Below are positions 13,173 to 20,835 of a DNA stretch of 34,741 bases, piece after piece. Within the stretch, counting starts at the first letter, position 1. Every line of letters begins with the position of its first letter. The stretch comes from Oscillospiraceae bacterium (GTDB lineage: Bacteria; Bacillota; Clostridia; Oscillospirales; Oscillospiraceae): positions 1 to 34,741 of the forward strand of contig JAEEKA010000066.1 in NCBI GenBank assembly GCA_016282135.1, given 5' to 3'. The notes beneath the pieces are model-generated. The model saw nothing but the letters and a program-made list of their open reading frames with translations. It was not told the DNA's origin and did no database searches. The translations under genes and the position numbers were made by a program.

Positions 13173-15938
13173 TCATTTCACAGTTTTTTTGAATTTGTAG
13201 CCTGCGGCCTTGACGGCGGCCCGCAGGGCGGCCTCCGGGACCTCGCCCCGGATTTTTACCAGGCCGGTCCGGAAATCGGCCTCCGCAGATTCCACCCCCG
13301 GCAGAGCCTCCAGGGCCTCCCGCACATGGCGCTCGCAGTTGTGACACATCATGCCCTTGACCATGACCACGACGGCGTGTTCCCCTGCTGCTTCCTCTTC
13401 ACGTCTCCTATTGCCTGTTGCCTGTTGCTTATTGCCTAACTTCACCCAATTCAGCCGCAGGGCGTTGGTCACCACGCAGAAGCTGGACAGGCTCATGGCT
13501 GCCGCGCCAAACATCGGGTTCAGGGTCCAGCCAAAGGCCTTGATAAAAGCGCCGGCGGCCAGGGGGATGCCGATGGTGTTGTAGAGGAAGGCCCAGAACA
13601 GATTTTCGTGGATGTTCCGCAGGGTGGCCCGGCTCAGCCGGACCGCGGCGGGGACGTCGGAGAGCTTGCTCTTCATCAGCACCACGTCCGCCGCGTCCAC
13701 GGCCACGTCCGTGCCCGCGCCGATGGCGATGCCCACGTCCGCCCGGGTCAGGGCCGGGGCGTCGTTGATGCCGTCCCCCACCATGAGGACGGGCCCCCGA
13801 GCCTGGAGCTGCCGGATTACCGCCTCCTTGCCCTCGGGCAGGACCCCGGCCACTACCTCGTCCACTCCCGCCTGGTCCGCGATGGCCCTGGCTGTGCGTT
13901 CGTTATCGCCAGTTAACATAACTACATGAATTCCCATGTTTTGTAACTCTTTGACGGCAGCGGGGCTTTCCGGCTTGAGCACGTCCGCCACGGCGATCAG
14001 TCCCAGCAGACGGTCTGCGTGAGCAAAGAGCAGGGGCGTTTTACCTTGAGCGGCCAGGGCGTCGGCGCTTTGCAGGACGGACGGACGGCAGAGCGCCGTC
14101 CTTGCAGCGGTCTGTGCATCGTTCGCACCGTCCCCTGTAGCGGCGCACACCGGTGCGCCACCGGAAGCAGTTCCTTGTTGCGTCTCCACCTCATCCGCCC
14201 CCTGCGGGGGCACCTTCCCCTCGAGGGGAAGGTTTTGCAGGCGCTCGCTGACGAATTTGACGCTGCCGCCGATGAGGGGCTTGCCGTCCAGCATCGCCTC
14301 CAGTCCATTGCCGGGCAGGGCGCGGAAGTCGGTGACGGCATTCTGCGGACAAGCAATGCTTGTCCCTACACACTCTGAACTCCGAACCTGCGGGACAGGG
14401 AACCCGTCCCCTACGGACTCTGAACCGCCAGCGTCCCGTGGCGCACCGGTGCGCGCCGCTGCATGGGCCGCGGCATAATCCACAATCGCCCGGGCCAGGG
14501 GGTGCTCGCTGCGCTGCTCCAGGGCCAGGGCGGCGGCGAGGAGCTCCTCCTCCGTGACGCCCGCCGCAGGCAAAATGTCCGTGACGGTGGGGGCCCCGGT
14601 GGTAATAGTGCCGGTCTTATCCAGGGCCGCGATTTTCGCCTTGCCGGTCTGCTCCAGAGAGACGGCGGTTTTGAAGAGGATCCCGTTTTTCGCGCCCACT
14701 CCGCTGCCCACCATGATGGCCACTGGGGTAGCCAGGCCCAGGGCGCAGGGGCAGGAGATCACCAGCACGGAGATGCCCCGGGCCAGGGCGTAGGAAAATT
14801 CCCGCCCCACCAGGAGCCAGATGACCGTGACGATGACCGCGATGGAGATCACGGCGGGAACGAAGATTCCCGAGACCCTGTCCGCCGCCTTGGCGATGGG
14901 GGCCTTGGTCGCCGCCGCGTCGGAGACCATTTTGATGATCTGATTCAGGGTGGTGTCCTCCCCCACCCGGGTGGCCCTGGCCTTCAGCCAGCCGGACTGA
15001 TTGACGGTGGCGGCGGAGAGGCTGTCCCCTGGGGCCTTATCCACAGGAATGGATTCCCCCGTCAGGGCGGATTCATTGACGGCGGAGCTGCCCTCCAACA
15101 CCACTCCGTCCACCGGGACGGCCTCCCCCGGCCGGACAATGAAAAACTCATCCTTCCGCAGCTGGGCCACAGGGACCGTAAGCTCCGCTCCCTCCCGGAG
15201 CACCGTTGCGGTCTGGGGTGCCAGCTTCATCAAGCCCTTCAGGGCGTCGGTGGTCCGGCCCTTGGATTTTGCCTCCAGCATCTTTCCCACGGTAATCAGG
15301 GTCAGAATCATGGCGGCGGATTCAAAATAAAATTCCTCCATGTATTCCATCACCTCGGCGGCGTCCCCGTCGACCTGGGCACGGGTCATGGCGAAGAGGG
15401 CGTAAACCGACCAGACAAAGGAGGCTGCGGAGCCCAGGGCCACCAGGGTATCCATATTGGGCGCCCGATGGGCCAGGGCCTTAAAGCCGGAGAGAAAGAA
15501 GCGCTGGTTGATGACCATGACGATAGCCGCCAGCAGAAGCTGGACCAGGCCCATGGCCACGTGGTTATCCTTAAACCATTCTGGCAGGGGGAAGCCCCAC
15601 ATCATGTGGCCCATGGAAAAGTACATGAGGACCAGCAGGAAGCCCAGGGACCAGAACAGCCGCTTTTTCAGCTTTGGAGTCTCCCGGTCCGCCAAGGCGT
15701 CTGCGGCCTGGGAGGAGGCGGAGGCGGCGTGTTCGCCGCTTTCCTTTTGGGAGGCCCCGTAGCCCGCCGCGGTGACGGCAGCGATGACGGCGGCAGGATC
15801 GGCGCTGCCCTCCACCCCCATGGAGTTGGTCAGAAGACTCACGGCGCAGGATTCCACACCGGGCACCGCCTTCACCGCCTTTTCCACCCGGGCCGAGCAG
15901 GCGGCGCAGCTCATGCCGGTGACGTCGTATTGTTTCAT
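13173..15938 (-). CDS. copA: Copper-translocating P1B-type ATPase with repeat-derived inserts
   Basis: Exports Cu(I) across the membrane using ATP. An N-terminal heavy-metal domain carries MSCAAC (C11, C14). The membrane region is followed by the CPC metal site (SCPCALGLATP, about 395). The phosphorylated aspartate is D440 in DKTGT. SEHPLARA is the nucleotide-binding HP motif, and GDGINDAPAL lies near 720. A second, C-terminal metal domain carries MMCHNC (about 862-867). Length is 921, far above the usual 750-830. The excess lies in the nucleotide-binding domain at about 488-533 (GAPRDAGG, VGTSIACP) and about 568-626 (LPLEGKVPPQGADEV...), plus a linker (about 834-853, GNKQQATGNRR). All are repeat DNA read in frame. 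csoR lies upstream in the same transcript. Confidence 0.93.
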   Translation of the reverse strand: MKQYDVTGMSCAACSARVEKAVKAVPGVESCAVSLLTNSMGVEGSADPAAVIAAVTAAGYGASQKESGEHAASASSQAADALADRETPKLKKRLFWSLGFLLVLMYFSMGHMMWGFPLPEWFKDNHVAMGLVQLLLAAIVMVINQRFFLSGFKALAHRAPNMDTLVALGSAASFVWSVYALFAMTRAQVDGDAAEVMEYMEEFYFESAAMILTLITVGKMLEAKSKGRTTDALKGLMKLAPQTATVLREGAELTVPVAQLRKDEFFIVRPGEAVPVDGVVLEGSSAVNESALTGESIPVDKAPGDSLSAATVNQSGWLKARATRVGEDTTLNQIIKMVSDAAATKAPIAKAADRVSGIFVPAVISIAVIVTVIWLLVGREFSYALARGISVLVISCPCALGLATPVAIMVGSGVGAKNGILFKTAVSLEQTGKAKIAALDKTGTITTGAPTVTDILPAAGVTEEELLAAALALEQRSEHPLARAIVDYAAAHAAARTGAPRDAGGSESVGDGFPVPQVRSSECVGTSIACPQNAVTDFRALPGNGLEAMLDGKPLIGGSVKFVSERLQNLPLEGKVPPQGADEVETQQGTASGGAPVCAATGDGANDAQTAARTALCRPSVLQSADALAAQGKTPLLFAHADRLLGLIAVADVLKPESPAAVKELQNMGIHVVMLTGDNERTARAIADQAGVDEVVAGVLPEGKEAVIRQLQARGPVLMVGDGINDAPALTRADVGIAIGAGTDVAVDAADVVLMKSKLSDVPAAVRLSRATLRNIHENLFWAFLYNTIGIPLAAGAFIKAFGWTLNPMFGAAAMSLSSFCVVTNALRLNWVKLGNKQQATGNRRREEEAAGEHAVVVMVKGMMCHNCERHVREALEALPGVESAEADFRTGLVKIRGEVPEAALRAAVKAAGYKFKKTVK
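13400..13438. repeat. CCTATTGCCTGTTGCC heptamer run inside copA
   Basis: Tandem CCTATTG/CCTGTTG/CTTATTG units encode the linker GNKQQATGNRR between the last membrane region and the C-terminal metal domain of CopA. A similar run at 3041-3075 is intergenic. Confidence 0.75.
14137..14232. repeat. 96-bp composite repeat, copy 2 (inside copA)
   Basis: Same order and length as 7341-7436: GGCGCACACCGGTGCGCC, a 25-base variable part, GCCCCCTGCGGGGGC, then CCTTCCCCTCGAGGGGAAGG. It is read in frame and yields LPLEGKVPPQGADEV and SGGAPVCAA in CopA. Confidence 0.88.
14330..14470. repeat. Composite repeat insert in the CopA nucleotide-binding domain
   Basis: Includes GGACAAGCAATGCTTGTCC (14,345-14,366), GGGACAGGGAACCCGTCCC (about 14,391-14,410) and GGCGCACCGGTGCGCGCC (about 14,440-14,457). 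They are read in frame as VGTSIACP, VGDGFPVP and ARTGAPR. Confidence 0.82.
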
Positions 15939-16055
15939 GTGATTCCCCTTTCAGCCAATAAAAGGCAAGCAGTAACAAGCGAAGAAGGAAGAATTAAGCG
16001 GTGAAAATCCACCCTGTTCTGAAACAACTTACTTCTTACTTTTTCTTCTGAACTC

Positions 16056-16358
16056 TTACTTCATCATCTTCTGCATGGTCGCCAGCAGCTCGTCCACCAC
16101 GGTCTCGTCGCCTGCTTGCAGGCGGTCCTTGACGCAGCTGCGGACGTGATCCGCAAGAAGCTCCCGCTCAAAGGCGTTCAGGGCGGCGTTGACCGCCGCG
16201 CACTGGATCAGGATGTCGTTGCAGTAGATATCCTGCTCCACCATGCCGCGGATGCCCCGGATCTGGCCCTCCAGCCGATTCAGCCGGTGGATCAGGCGCT
16301 TTCGCTCCTCCTCGGACCGCGGAACGGCCTTCTTGCGGCAGCAGCTTTGCTCGTTCAT
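16056..16358 (-). CDS. csoR: CsoR-family copper-sensing repressor
   Basis: All-helical DNA-binding repressor of 100 residues that releases DNA on binding Cu(I). The three ligands of CsoR are present: C46 (DIYCND), H71 and C75 (ADHVRSC). RLNRLEGQIRGIRGMV is the family signature. Extra N-terminal cysteines (QSCCRKK) are seen. The ATG at 16,358 has AAGGAGG seven bases upstream; an overlapping ATG just before it is out of frame and too close. The gene precedes copA by about 117 bases and follows a promoter with a CsoR-type operator, so it most likely represses its own operon. Confidence 0.93.
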   Translation of the reverse strand: MNEQSCCRKKAVPRSEEERKRLIHRLNRLEGQIRGIRGMVEQDIYCNDILIQCAAVNAALNAFERELLADHVRSCVKDRLQAGDETVVDELLATMQKMMK

Positions 16359-16395
16359 AGCATGACCTCCTTGTGTCAGTCTTATTCCATTTGCT

Positions 16396-16424
16396 AATAT
16401 ATACCCCCATGGGGTATTTGTCAA
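16396..16424 (-). promoter_or_regulatory. csoR-copA promoter
   Basis: On the minus strand TTGACA (16,419-16,424) and TATATT (16,396-16,401) are 17 bases apart, a near-consensus sigma-A promoter. The csoR start codon is about 38 bases downstream of the -10 box. Confidence 0.88.
16401..16417. promoter_or_regulatory. CsoR operator in the promoter spacer
   Basis: ATACCCCCATGGGGTAT is a near-perfect inverted repeat of the GC-tract type known for CsoR (ATACCCC...GGGGTAT). It fills the spacer between the -35 and -10 boxes, so bound CsoR would exclude RNA polymerase until copper is sensed. Confidence 0.88.
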
Positions 16425-16868
16425 GAGGGAACAGTTAATGCATAATGCATAGTGCATAATGCATAATTGAGCCCGCCCCACACGCACCCGCCGTAGGGGC
16501 GCACAGTGTGCGCCCGCCCGGGCAGAGGCTTCCTGTTACCGCCGTAGGGACGAGCATTGCTCGTCCGGTTTGCGTAGCAAACAATCTTATGCGTCAGCAG
16601 ACGATCCAGCCGGGTGCGTTGTATTGCACCGGTCGCGGCGTTGCGGCCCGGCTGGATTTGCCTTGCGGCAAATTGCGTTCGTACCGAACGCCGGAGCGAT
16701 GTGGGCATCGCTCCCTACGGGGGACGGGGCGTCGTGGGCGCCGCCCCCTACAAGCGGTGCCTGGTGACTGGTGACTGGTGACTGATCCCTCATTTTGCCC
16801 CTTGCATCCTGCATTCCTCCCCCGGTGGCTGCATAGACTTGCGTAACCCATGCTTGGGAGGTGCGGAT
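16425..16868. other. Gene-free mosaic of palindromic repeats between csoR and spoIIID
   Basis: No gene is seen. In order: an ATGCATAATGCATAGTGCAT run (16,436-16,466); GGGGCGCACAGTGTGCGCCC (about 16,496-16,515); GGACGAGCATTGCTCGTCC with TTTGCGTAGCAAA (16,541-16,586); and a stem of ATCCAGCCGGG and CCCGGCTGGAT (16,604-16,657). Then come TTTGCC-TTGC-GGCAAA, GTTCGGTACGAAC-like sequence (to about 16,694), GAGCGATG...CATCGCTC (about 16,695-16,713), GGGGCGTCGTGGGCGCCGCCCC, and a GGTGACT run (16,759-16,785). The spoIIID promoter should lie at the right end, but I cannot define it. Confidence 0.75.
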
Positions 16869-17129
16869 ATGACAGATACCATCGACAAGCGGGCCAGGGA
16901 GCTGGCGGAATATGTGTTGGAGACCGGGGCCACCGTCCGGGCCGCGGCGGAGCGCTTCGGCGTCTCCAAATCCACGGTACACAAGGACCTCACCCGGCGG
17001 CTGGAGCAGGCAGATCGAAGCCTCTGGCTCCGGGTTCGGGCCGTGCTGGAGCGAAACAAGGCCGAGCGCCACCTGCGAGGCGGAGAGGCCACAAGGCGGA
17101 AGTACAGGCAATTGACCAGTGACAGGTGA
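16869..17129 (+). CDS. spoIIID: Sporulation transcription regulator SpoIIID
   Basis: Mother-cell DNA-binding regulator of sporulation, 86 residues. The helix-turn-helix is VRAAAERFGVSKSTVHKDL (about 22-41), followed by the family tail VLERNKAERHLRGGEATRRKY. GGGAGGTG lies five bases before the ATG. The last residues (QLTSDR) and the stop are encoded by a CAATTGACCAGTGACAGGTG repeat, so the natural C-terminus may have been slightly altered. Spore-forming ability of the host is strongly suggested. Confidence 0.94.
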   Translation: MTDTIDKRARELAEYVLETGATVRAAAERFGVSKSTVHKDLTRRLEQADRSLWLRVRAVLERNKAERHLRGGEATRRKYRQLTSDR

Positions 17130-17163
17130 CAATTCCATTTTGGGCAATTCTCAATTCTCAACT
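17108..17163. repeat. Stop-codon repeat and GAATTCTCAATTCTCAA run after spoIIID
   Basis: CAATTGACCAGTGACAGGTG covers the spoIIID stop, and CAATTCTCAATTCTCAAC follows at about 17,145-17,163. Both belong to families seen elsewhere in the window. Confidence 0.7.
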
Positions 17164-17183
17164 TCATCTGCCGTGCAAAGTGA

Positions 17184-17212
17184 TTGACAAACCGGGTTTT
17201 TTCCGGCATAAT
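17184..17212 (+). promoter_or_regulatory. Promoter of the pyrophosphatase gene
   Basis: TTGACA (17,184-17,189), a 17-base spacer and CATAAT (17,207-17,212) stand about 42 bases before the ATG. The spacer contains CCGGGTTTTTTCCGG. Confidence 0.8.
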
Positions 17213-17253
17213 AGACAGGATGAAAGATTCCCTTCCGTACCAAGGAGGTATCT

Positions 17254-18870
17254 ATGGATCAGGTTTTTGTCACCGGGCACCGGAATCCGGACACGGACTC
17301 CATCGTCTCAGCCATGTCCTACACCGCCCTGCAAAACGCCCTGGGCGAACGGGGCTACACCGCCGCCCGGCTGGGCCATCTGAACGACGAATCCAAACGC
17401 ATCCTGGAACGCTTCGGCTTCGAGCCCCCGGTCCTCATCAAGGACATGCGGACCCAGGTGATGGATCTGGATTACGACACGCCCCCCGCCCTCAGCGCCG
17501 CCCTGACGGTGGCCCGGGGCTGGGATCTGCTGCGCGGCAACTCCTCCATTGCCGCTATCCCCGTCACCAACGAGGACGGGACCCTCTTCGGGATGCTTTC
17601 CTCCGGCGACGTGGCCGGCTACGATATGAAGACCATCGAAGACCCTGTGGTCCGGGACGTGCCCCTGTTCAACCTGCTCTCCGTACTGGAGGGCCGGGTG
17701 CTGAACGAGGCCGGGAGCTGCGTGGACACCGTCTCCGGCGAGGTGATCTTCGGCCTGCCCCGGGGCGCCGATCTGCGGCTGTTTGACCACGAGAACTACA
17801 TTGCCGTCTGCGGCGACCAGCCCGAGGTCATTCGCTGGGCTCTGGAATCCAACGTCCACTGCCTCATCCTCTGTGAGGCGGAGCTGAGCCCGGAGCTGCG
17901 GGAGCTGGAGACCAGAACCTGCATCATCTCCACCCCCTTCTCCGCCTACCGGGCGGCCCGGCTGATCTTCCAGGCCATTCCCATCGCCCGGATCTGCCAG
18001 ACGAAGGAGCTGGTCACCTTCCGGATGACGGACTATCTGGACGACGTGCGGGAGGTAGTCTCCAAGAGCCGCTACCGCTGCTACCCCATTCTGGACGACG
18101 ACGGCCGGGTGATGGGCACCCTGTCCCGCTACCATCTGCTGAAGCCCCGGCGGAAAAAGGTGGTGCTGGTGGACCACAACGAGGCGGCCCAATCCGTCCC
18201 CGGTCTGGACCAGGTGGAGCTGCTGGGCATCATCGACCACCACCGGCTGGCAGACATCCAGTCCGCCAATCCCATCTTCTTCCGCAACGAGATCGTAGGC
18301 AGCTCCACCACCATCGTGGCGGAAATGTACCAGGAAAAGGGCCTGATGCCCTCCAAAAAAATGGCGGGCCTGATGTGCGCGGCCATTCTCTCAGACACGG
18401 TCATCTTCAAATCCCCCACCGCCACGGCCCGGGACCGGACCATTGCCGAACGGCTGGCCCGGATCGGCTGCGTGGATCTGGAGGAGCTGGGCCGGTTCAT
18501 CTTCGCCGCCTCCCTGGGGGAGAACAAGAGCGCCCGGGAGCTGATGTACGCCGACTTCAAGGACTTCCACATCGCCGGCCACTACCTGGGCGTCAGCCAG
18601 ATCACCTGCGTGGAATCCGTGTCCATGCTGAACCGAAAGGACGAGTTCCTGGCGGAAATGGAGCTGGCCAAGAAGGAGCGGGGCTACGACATTATGCTCC
18701 TGATGCTCACCGACGTGCTGCTGGAGGGCACCCAGATCATCTTCCTGGGCAGCGCCGACGACATCGCCCAGGCCTTCGGCGTGGAGCCCCAAGGCAGCAC
18801 CTTCTTCCTCCCCGGGGTCATGAGCCGAAAGAAGCAGGTCATTCCCATGCTGTCTGCCCTGTGGGGATAA
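17254..18870 (+). CDS. ppaC: Manganese-dependent (family II) inorganic pyrophosphatase with CBS and DRTGG domains
   Basis: Hydrolyses pyrophosphate in the cytosol. The DHH-type catalytic domain starts with GHRNPDTDS (H9, D13, D15) and resumes after a regulatory insert with DHNE, IDHHR and RNEIVGSSTTIV. The C-terminal active-site SRKKQ is present near the end. Between residues about 70 and 300 lie two CBS-like halves (PPALSAALTVARGWDLLRGNSSIAAIPVTNEDGTLFGMLSSGDVAGYD; YRCYPILDDDGRVMGTLSRYHLL) around a DRTGG-like segment. Length 538 fits CBS-PPases, which are controlled by adenine nucleotides. AAGGAGG lies five bases before the ATG. It appears to be monocistronic or leads into trxB. Confidence 0.93.
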   Translation: MDQVFVTGHRNPDTDSIVSAMSYTALQNALGERGYTAARLGHLNDESKRILERFGFEPPVLIKDMRTQVMDLDYDTPPALSAALTVARGWDLLRGNSSIAAIPVTNEDGTLFGMLSSGDVAGYDMKTIEDPVVRDVPLFNLLSVLEGRVLNEAGSCVDTVSGEVIFGLPRGADLRLFDHENYIAVCGDQPEVIRWALESNVHCLILCEAELSPELRELETRTCIISTPFSAYRAARLIFQAIPIARICQTKELVTFRMTDYLDDVREVVSKSRYRCYPILDDDGRVMGTLSRYHLLKPRRKKVVLVDHNEAAQSVPGLDQVELLGIIDHHRLADIQSANPIFFRNEIVGSSTTIVAEMYQEKGLMPSKKMAGLMCAAILSDTVIFKSPTATARDRTIAERLARIGCVDLEELGRFIFAASLGENKSARELMYADFKDFHIAGHYLGVSQITCVESVSMLNRKDEFLAEMELAKKERGYDIMLLMLTDVLLEGTQIIFLGSADDIAQAFGVEPQGSTFFLPGVMSRKKQVIPMLSALWG

Positions 18871-18873
18871 TTC

Positions 18874-18957
18874 AGTTGAGAATTGAGGGTTGAGAATGAA
18901 AATTGGGGAAACGTCCTTATTCGTAATTCTCACTTCTCACTTCTCAATTCTCAATTC
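18874..18957. repeat. GAATTGAG/CAATTCTC repeats in the trxB leader
   Basis: TTGAGAATTGAGGGTTGAGAAT is mirrored 50 bases later by CTCACTTCTCAATTCTCAATT, so the spacer could fold into a long imperfect stem directly before the trxB ribosome-binding site. Confidence 0.7.
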
Positions 18958-18971
18958 TTTAGGAGGAACCT

Positions 18972-19874
18972 ATGATATATGATATTCTAATCATCGGCGC
19001 CGGGCCTGCGGGGCTGACGGCGGCCATTTACGCCAGACGGGCAGGAAAGTCCGTGCTGGTTCTGGAAAAGGATACCTTCGGGGGACAGATCACCTTCTCC
19101 CCCAAGCTGGAAAACTACCCGGGCTTTGAGACCATTTCCGGCAACGACCTGGCCCAGCGGATGCTGGAGCAGGCCATGGCCCTGGGGGCCGACGTGGACA
19201 TGGACACCGTGCTGGGCATCGAGGACGGCACCGTCAAAACCGTCATCGGCGAGGCGGGCCGCTACCAGGCCCGGGCCGTGATCATCGCCGCCGGAGCCCG
19301 GCACCGCCGCCTGGGTCTGCCCCGGGAGGAGGACATGATCGGAAACGGTCTGTCCTTCTGCGCGGTCTGCGACGGGGCCTTCTACCAGGACGCCCACGTG
19401 GCGGTCATCGGTGGGGGCAACACCGCCCTGCAGGAGATCCTGCTGCTGGCGGAGTCCTGCAAAAAGGTCACGGTGATCCAAAACCTGGCCTTCCTCACCG
19501 GCGAGCAAAAGATGATCGACCTGGTGCTGGCCCGGCCCAACGTGGAGATCCGGTACGCCACCCTCTGCGTGGGCTACGAGGGAGAGGAGCTCCTCACCGG
19601 CCTGCGGCTGCGAAACGATGAGACCGGGGCAGAGGACAGTCTGGCCGTGGACGGGGCTTTCCTGGCCATCGGCACCGAGCCGGAAAACCAGGCCTTTGCC
19701 GCCCTGGCCCCCCTGAACGAGGCGGGCTACATCCGGGCCGACGAGAGCTGCCTGACCCCCACCGCCGGGATCTTTGCCGCCGGGGACTGCCGCACCAAGG
19801 CCTACCGCCAGGTTGCCACCGCCGTGGCCGACGGCGCCGCCGCGGCCCTGAACGCCTGCCGGTATCTGGGGTAA
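18972..19874 (+). CDS. trxB: Thioredoxin reductase-like flavoprotein lacking the usual NADPH motif
   Basis: Low-molecular-weight thioredoxin reductase fold, 300 residues. The FAD motif is IIGAGPAGLTAAIYA (7-21); the redox pair is C130-A-V-C133; a second Rossmann motif reads VIGGGNTALQE; and the C-terminal FAD motif is GIFAAGDCRTKAYRQVATAVADG. NADPH-using enzymes have HRRxxFRA after the second Rossmann strand; here that place reads IQNLAFLTGEQK. The electron donor may therefore be something other than NADPH, such as ferredoxin, as in the clostridial ferredoxin-dependent enzymes. AGGAGG lies five bases before the ATG. A VanZ-like gene follows after four bases. Confidence 0.88.
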   Translation: MIYDILIIGAGPAGLTAAIYARRAGKSVLVLEKDTFGGQITFSPKLENYPGFETISGNDLAQRMLEQAMALGADVDMDTVLGIEDGTVKTVIGEAGRYQARAVIIAAGARHRRLGLPREEDMIGNGLSFCAVCDGAFYQDAHVAVIGGGNTALQEILLLAESCKKVTVIQNLAFLTGEQKMIDLVLARPNVEIRYATLCVGYEGEELLTGLRLRNDETGAEDSLAVDGAFLAIGTEPENQAFAALAPLNEAGYIRADESCLTPTAGIFAAGDCRTKAYRQVATAVADGAAAALNACRYLG

Positions 19875-19878
19875 GGCT

Positions 19879-20343
19879 GTGACTGCTATCCGAAAGCTGT
19901 GTTATGGCCTTTGGGCGCTGTATATCGCATTTCTGGTCTACGTGCTCTTTCTGCGGCGCATGGACAGAGACCTTCCGCTCACCTATCTGGAGTACCCTTC
20001 CCAGTGTTATAATCTGATTCCCGGAAAGGGAATCTATGAGTTTTTTACCATCCCCGTGAAATCATCCGCCTATACCCTTCGTTTTTTCACGAATTACGTC
20101 GGTAATTTGCTGCTGTTCCTTCCCTGGGGAATCCTGACACCTGCCGCCTTCTCCATGCAAAAAAAGAGATTTGTACTGCTGACAGTGGCCGTCATTCTTT
20201 CCGTGGAGCTGGCCCAGTACCTCTCCATGCTGGGAAGCTTCGATGTTGAAGACCTGATTCTCAATGTGATCGGCGCGATGATCGGGTTCGCGGTTTTCCG
20301 GTGGATCACAATGCGAAATGCACGTAAGCAGGACGAGACATAA
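19879..20343 (+). CDS. VanZ-like membrane protein
   Basis: A 154-residue membrane protein with the VanZ layout. The first helix is LWALYIAFLVYVLFLRR. The conserved YNLIPGKGIYEF and FFTNYVGNLLLFLPWGILTP follow, then a third helix (FVLLTVAVILSVELAQYLSMLGSFDVEDLILNVIGAMIGF). SFDVEDLILNVIG is the family's most conserved block. VanZ proteins are linked to low-level teicoplanin resistance in some strains, but most chromosomal copies have no known role. The start is GTG, four bases after the trxB stop, so it is probably translated from the trxB transcript. A terminator follows. Confidence 0.88.
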   Translation: MTAIRKLCYGLWALYIAFLVYVLFLRRMDRDLPLTYLEYPSQCYNLIPGKGIYEFFTIPVKSSAYTLRFFTNYVGNLLLFLPWGILTPAAFSMQKKRFVLLTVAVILSVELAQYLSMLGSFDVEDLILNVIGAMIGFAVFRWITMRNARKQDET

Positions 20344-20400
20344 CAGGGGCCAGCACAGCAGCGCCTTGACGGTCCGCCCGGTTTAGTTTGTTAGTAAATT

Positions 20401-20432
20401 AGAAAAGCACGGCGTAAGCCGCGCTTTTCTTG
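20401..20432 (+). terminator. Terminator after the VanZ-like gene
   Basis: AGAAAAGCACGGC and GCCGCGCTTTTCT form a stem with one mismatch around a GTAA loop, ending in TTTTCTTGT. Confidence 0.75.
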
Positions 20433-20579
20433 TATGCCGAAATATGACAGTGTGGTGAACATGTGGGCGTGTCCGGTTTCAGCACATCGGTAATAGAAAG
20501 TTTCAGGACATAGGTAAGGGTTTGTGTCAGCACATAGGTAAGACTTTACGGTATAATCGGCACAAGGGAGGTGTCGAAA

Positions 20580-20735
20580 ATGCCGTGGAAGGAGACCGAT
20601 GCGATGAAGGAAAAACGAGCGTTCATCGACGAAATGCTGAAGCAAAACAAACCGTTCCGAGAGTTGTGCCGGGAATATGGCGTCAGTGAGAAAACCGGGT
20701 ATAAGTGGCGAAAGCGATTCTACGAGCTGAGATAA
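20580..20735 (+). pseudogene. N-terminal fragment of an IS481-family transposase
   Basis: A 51-codon frame begins MPWKETDAMKEKRAFIDE and continues with ELCREYGVSEKTGYKWRKR, the helix-turn-helix of IS481-type transposases, then stops. The DDE catalytic part is absent. GGGAGG lies eight or nine bases before the ATG and a TATAAT (20,552-20,557) lies upstream, so the fragment could still be expressed as a small DNA-binding protein that recognises the element ends; this is inference. Confidence 0.8.
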
Positions 20736-20835
20736 AATCTGATTGAGACCAGAAAGATGATTCAGGCATTCTGGTTCACGACACTTCTGAATTGATCCCG
20801 ATCTATTCCGTAACCAGAGGGCAGCGGCCGCAATG

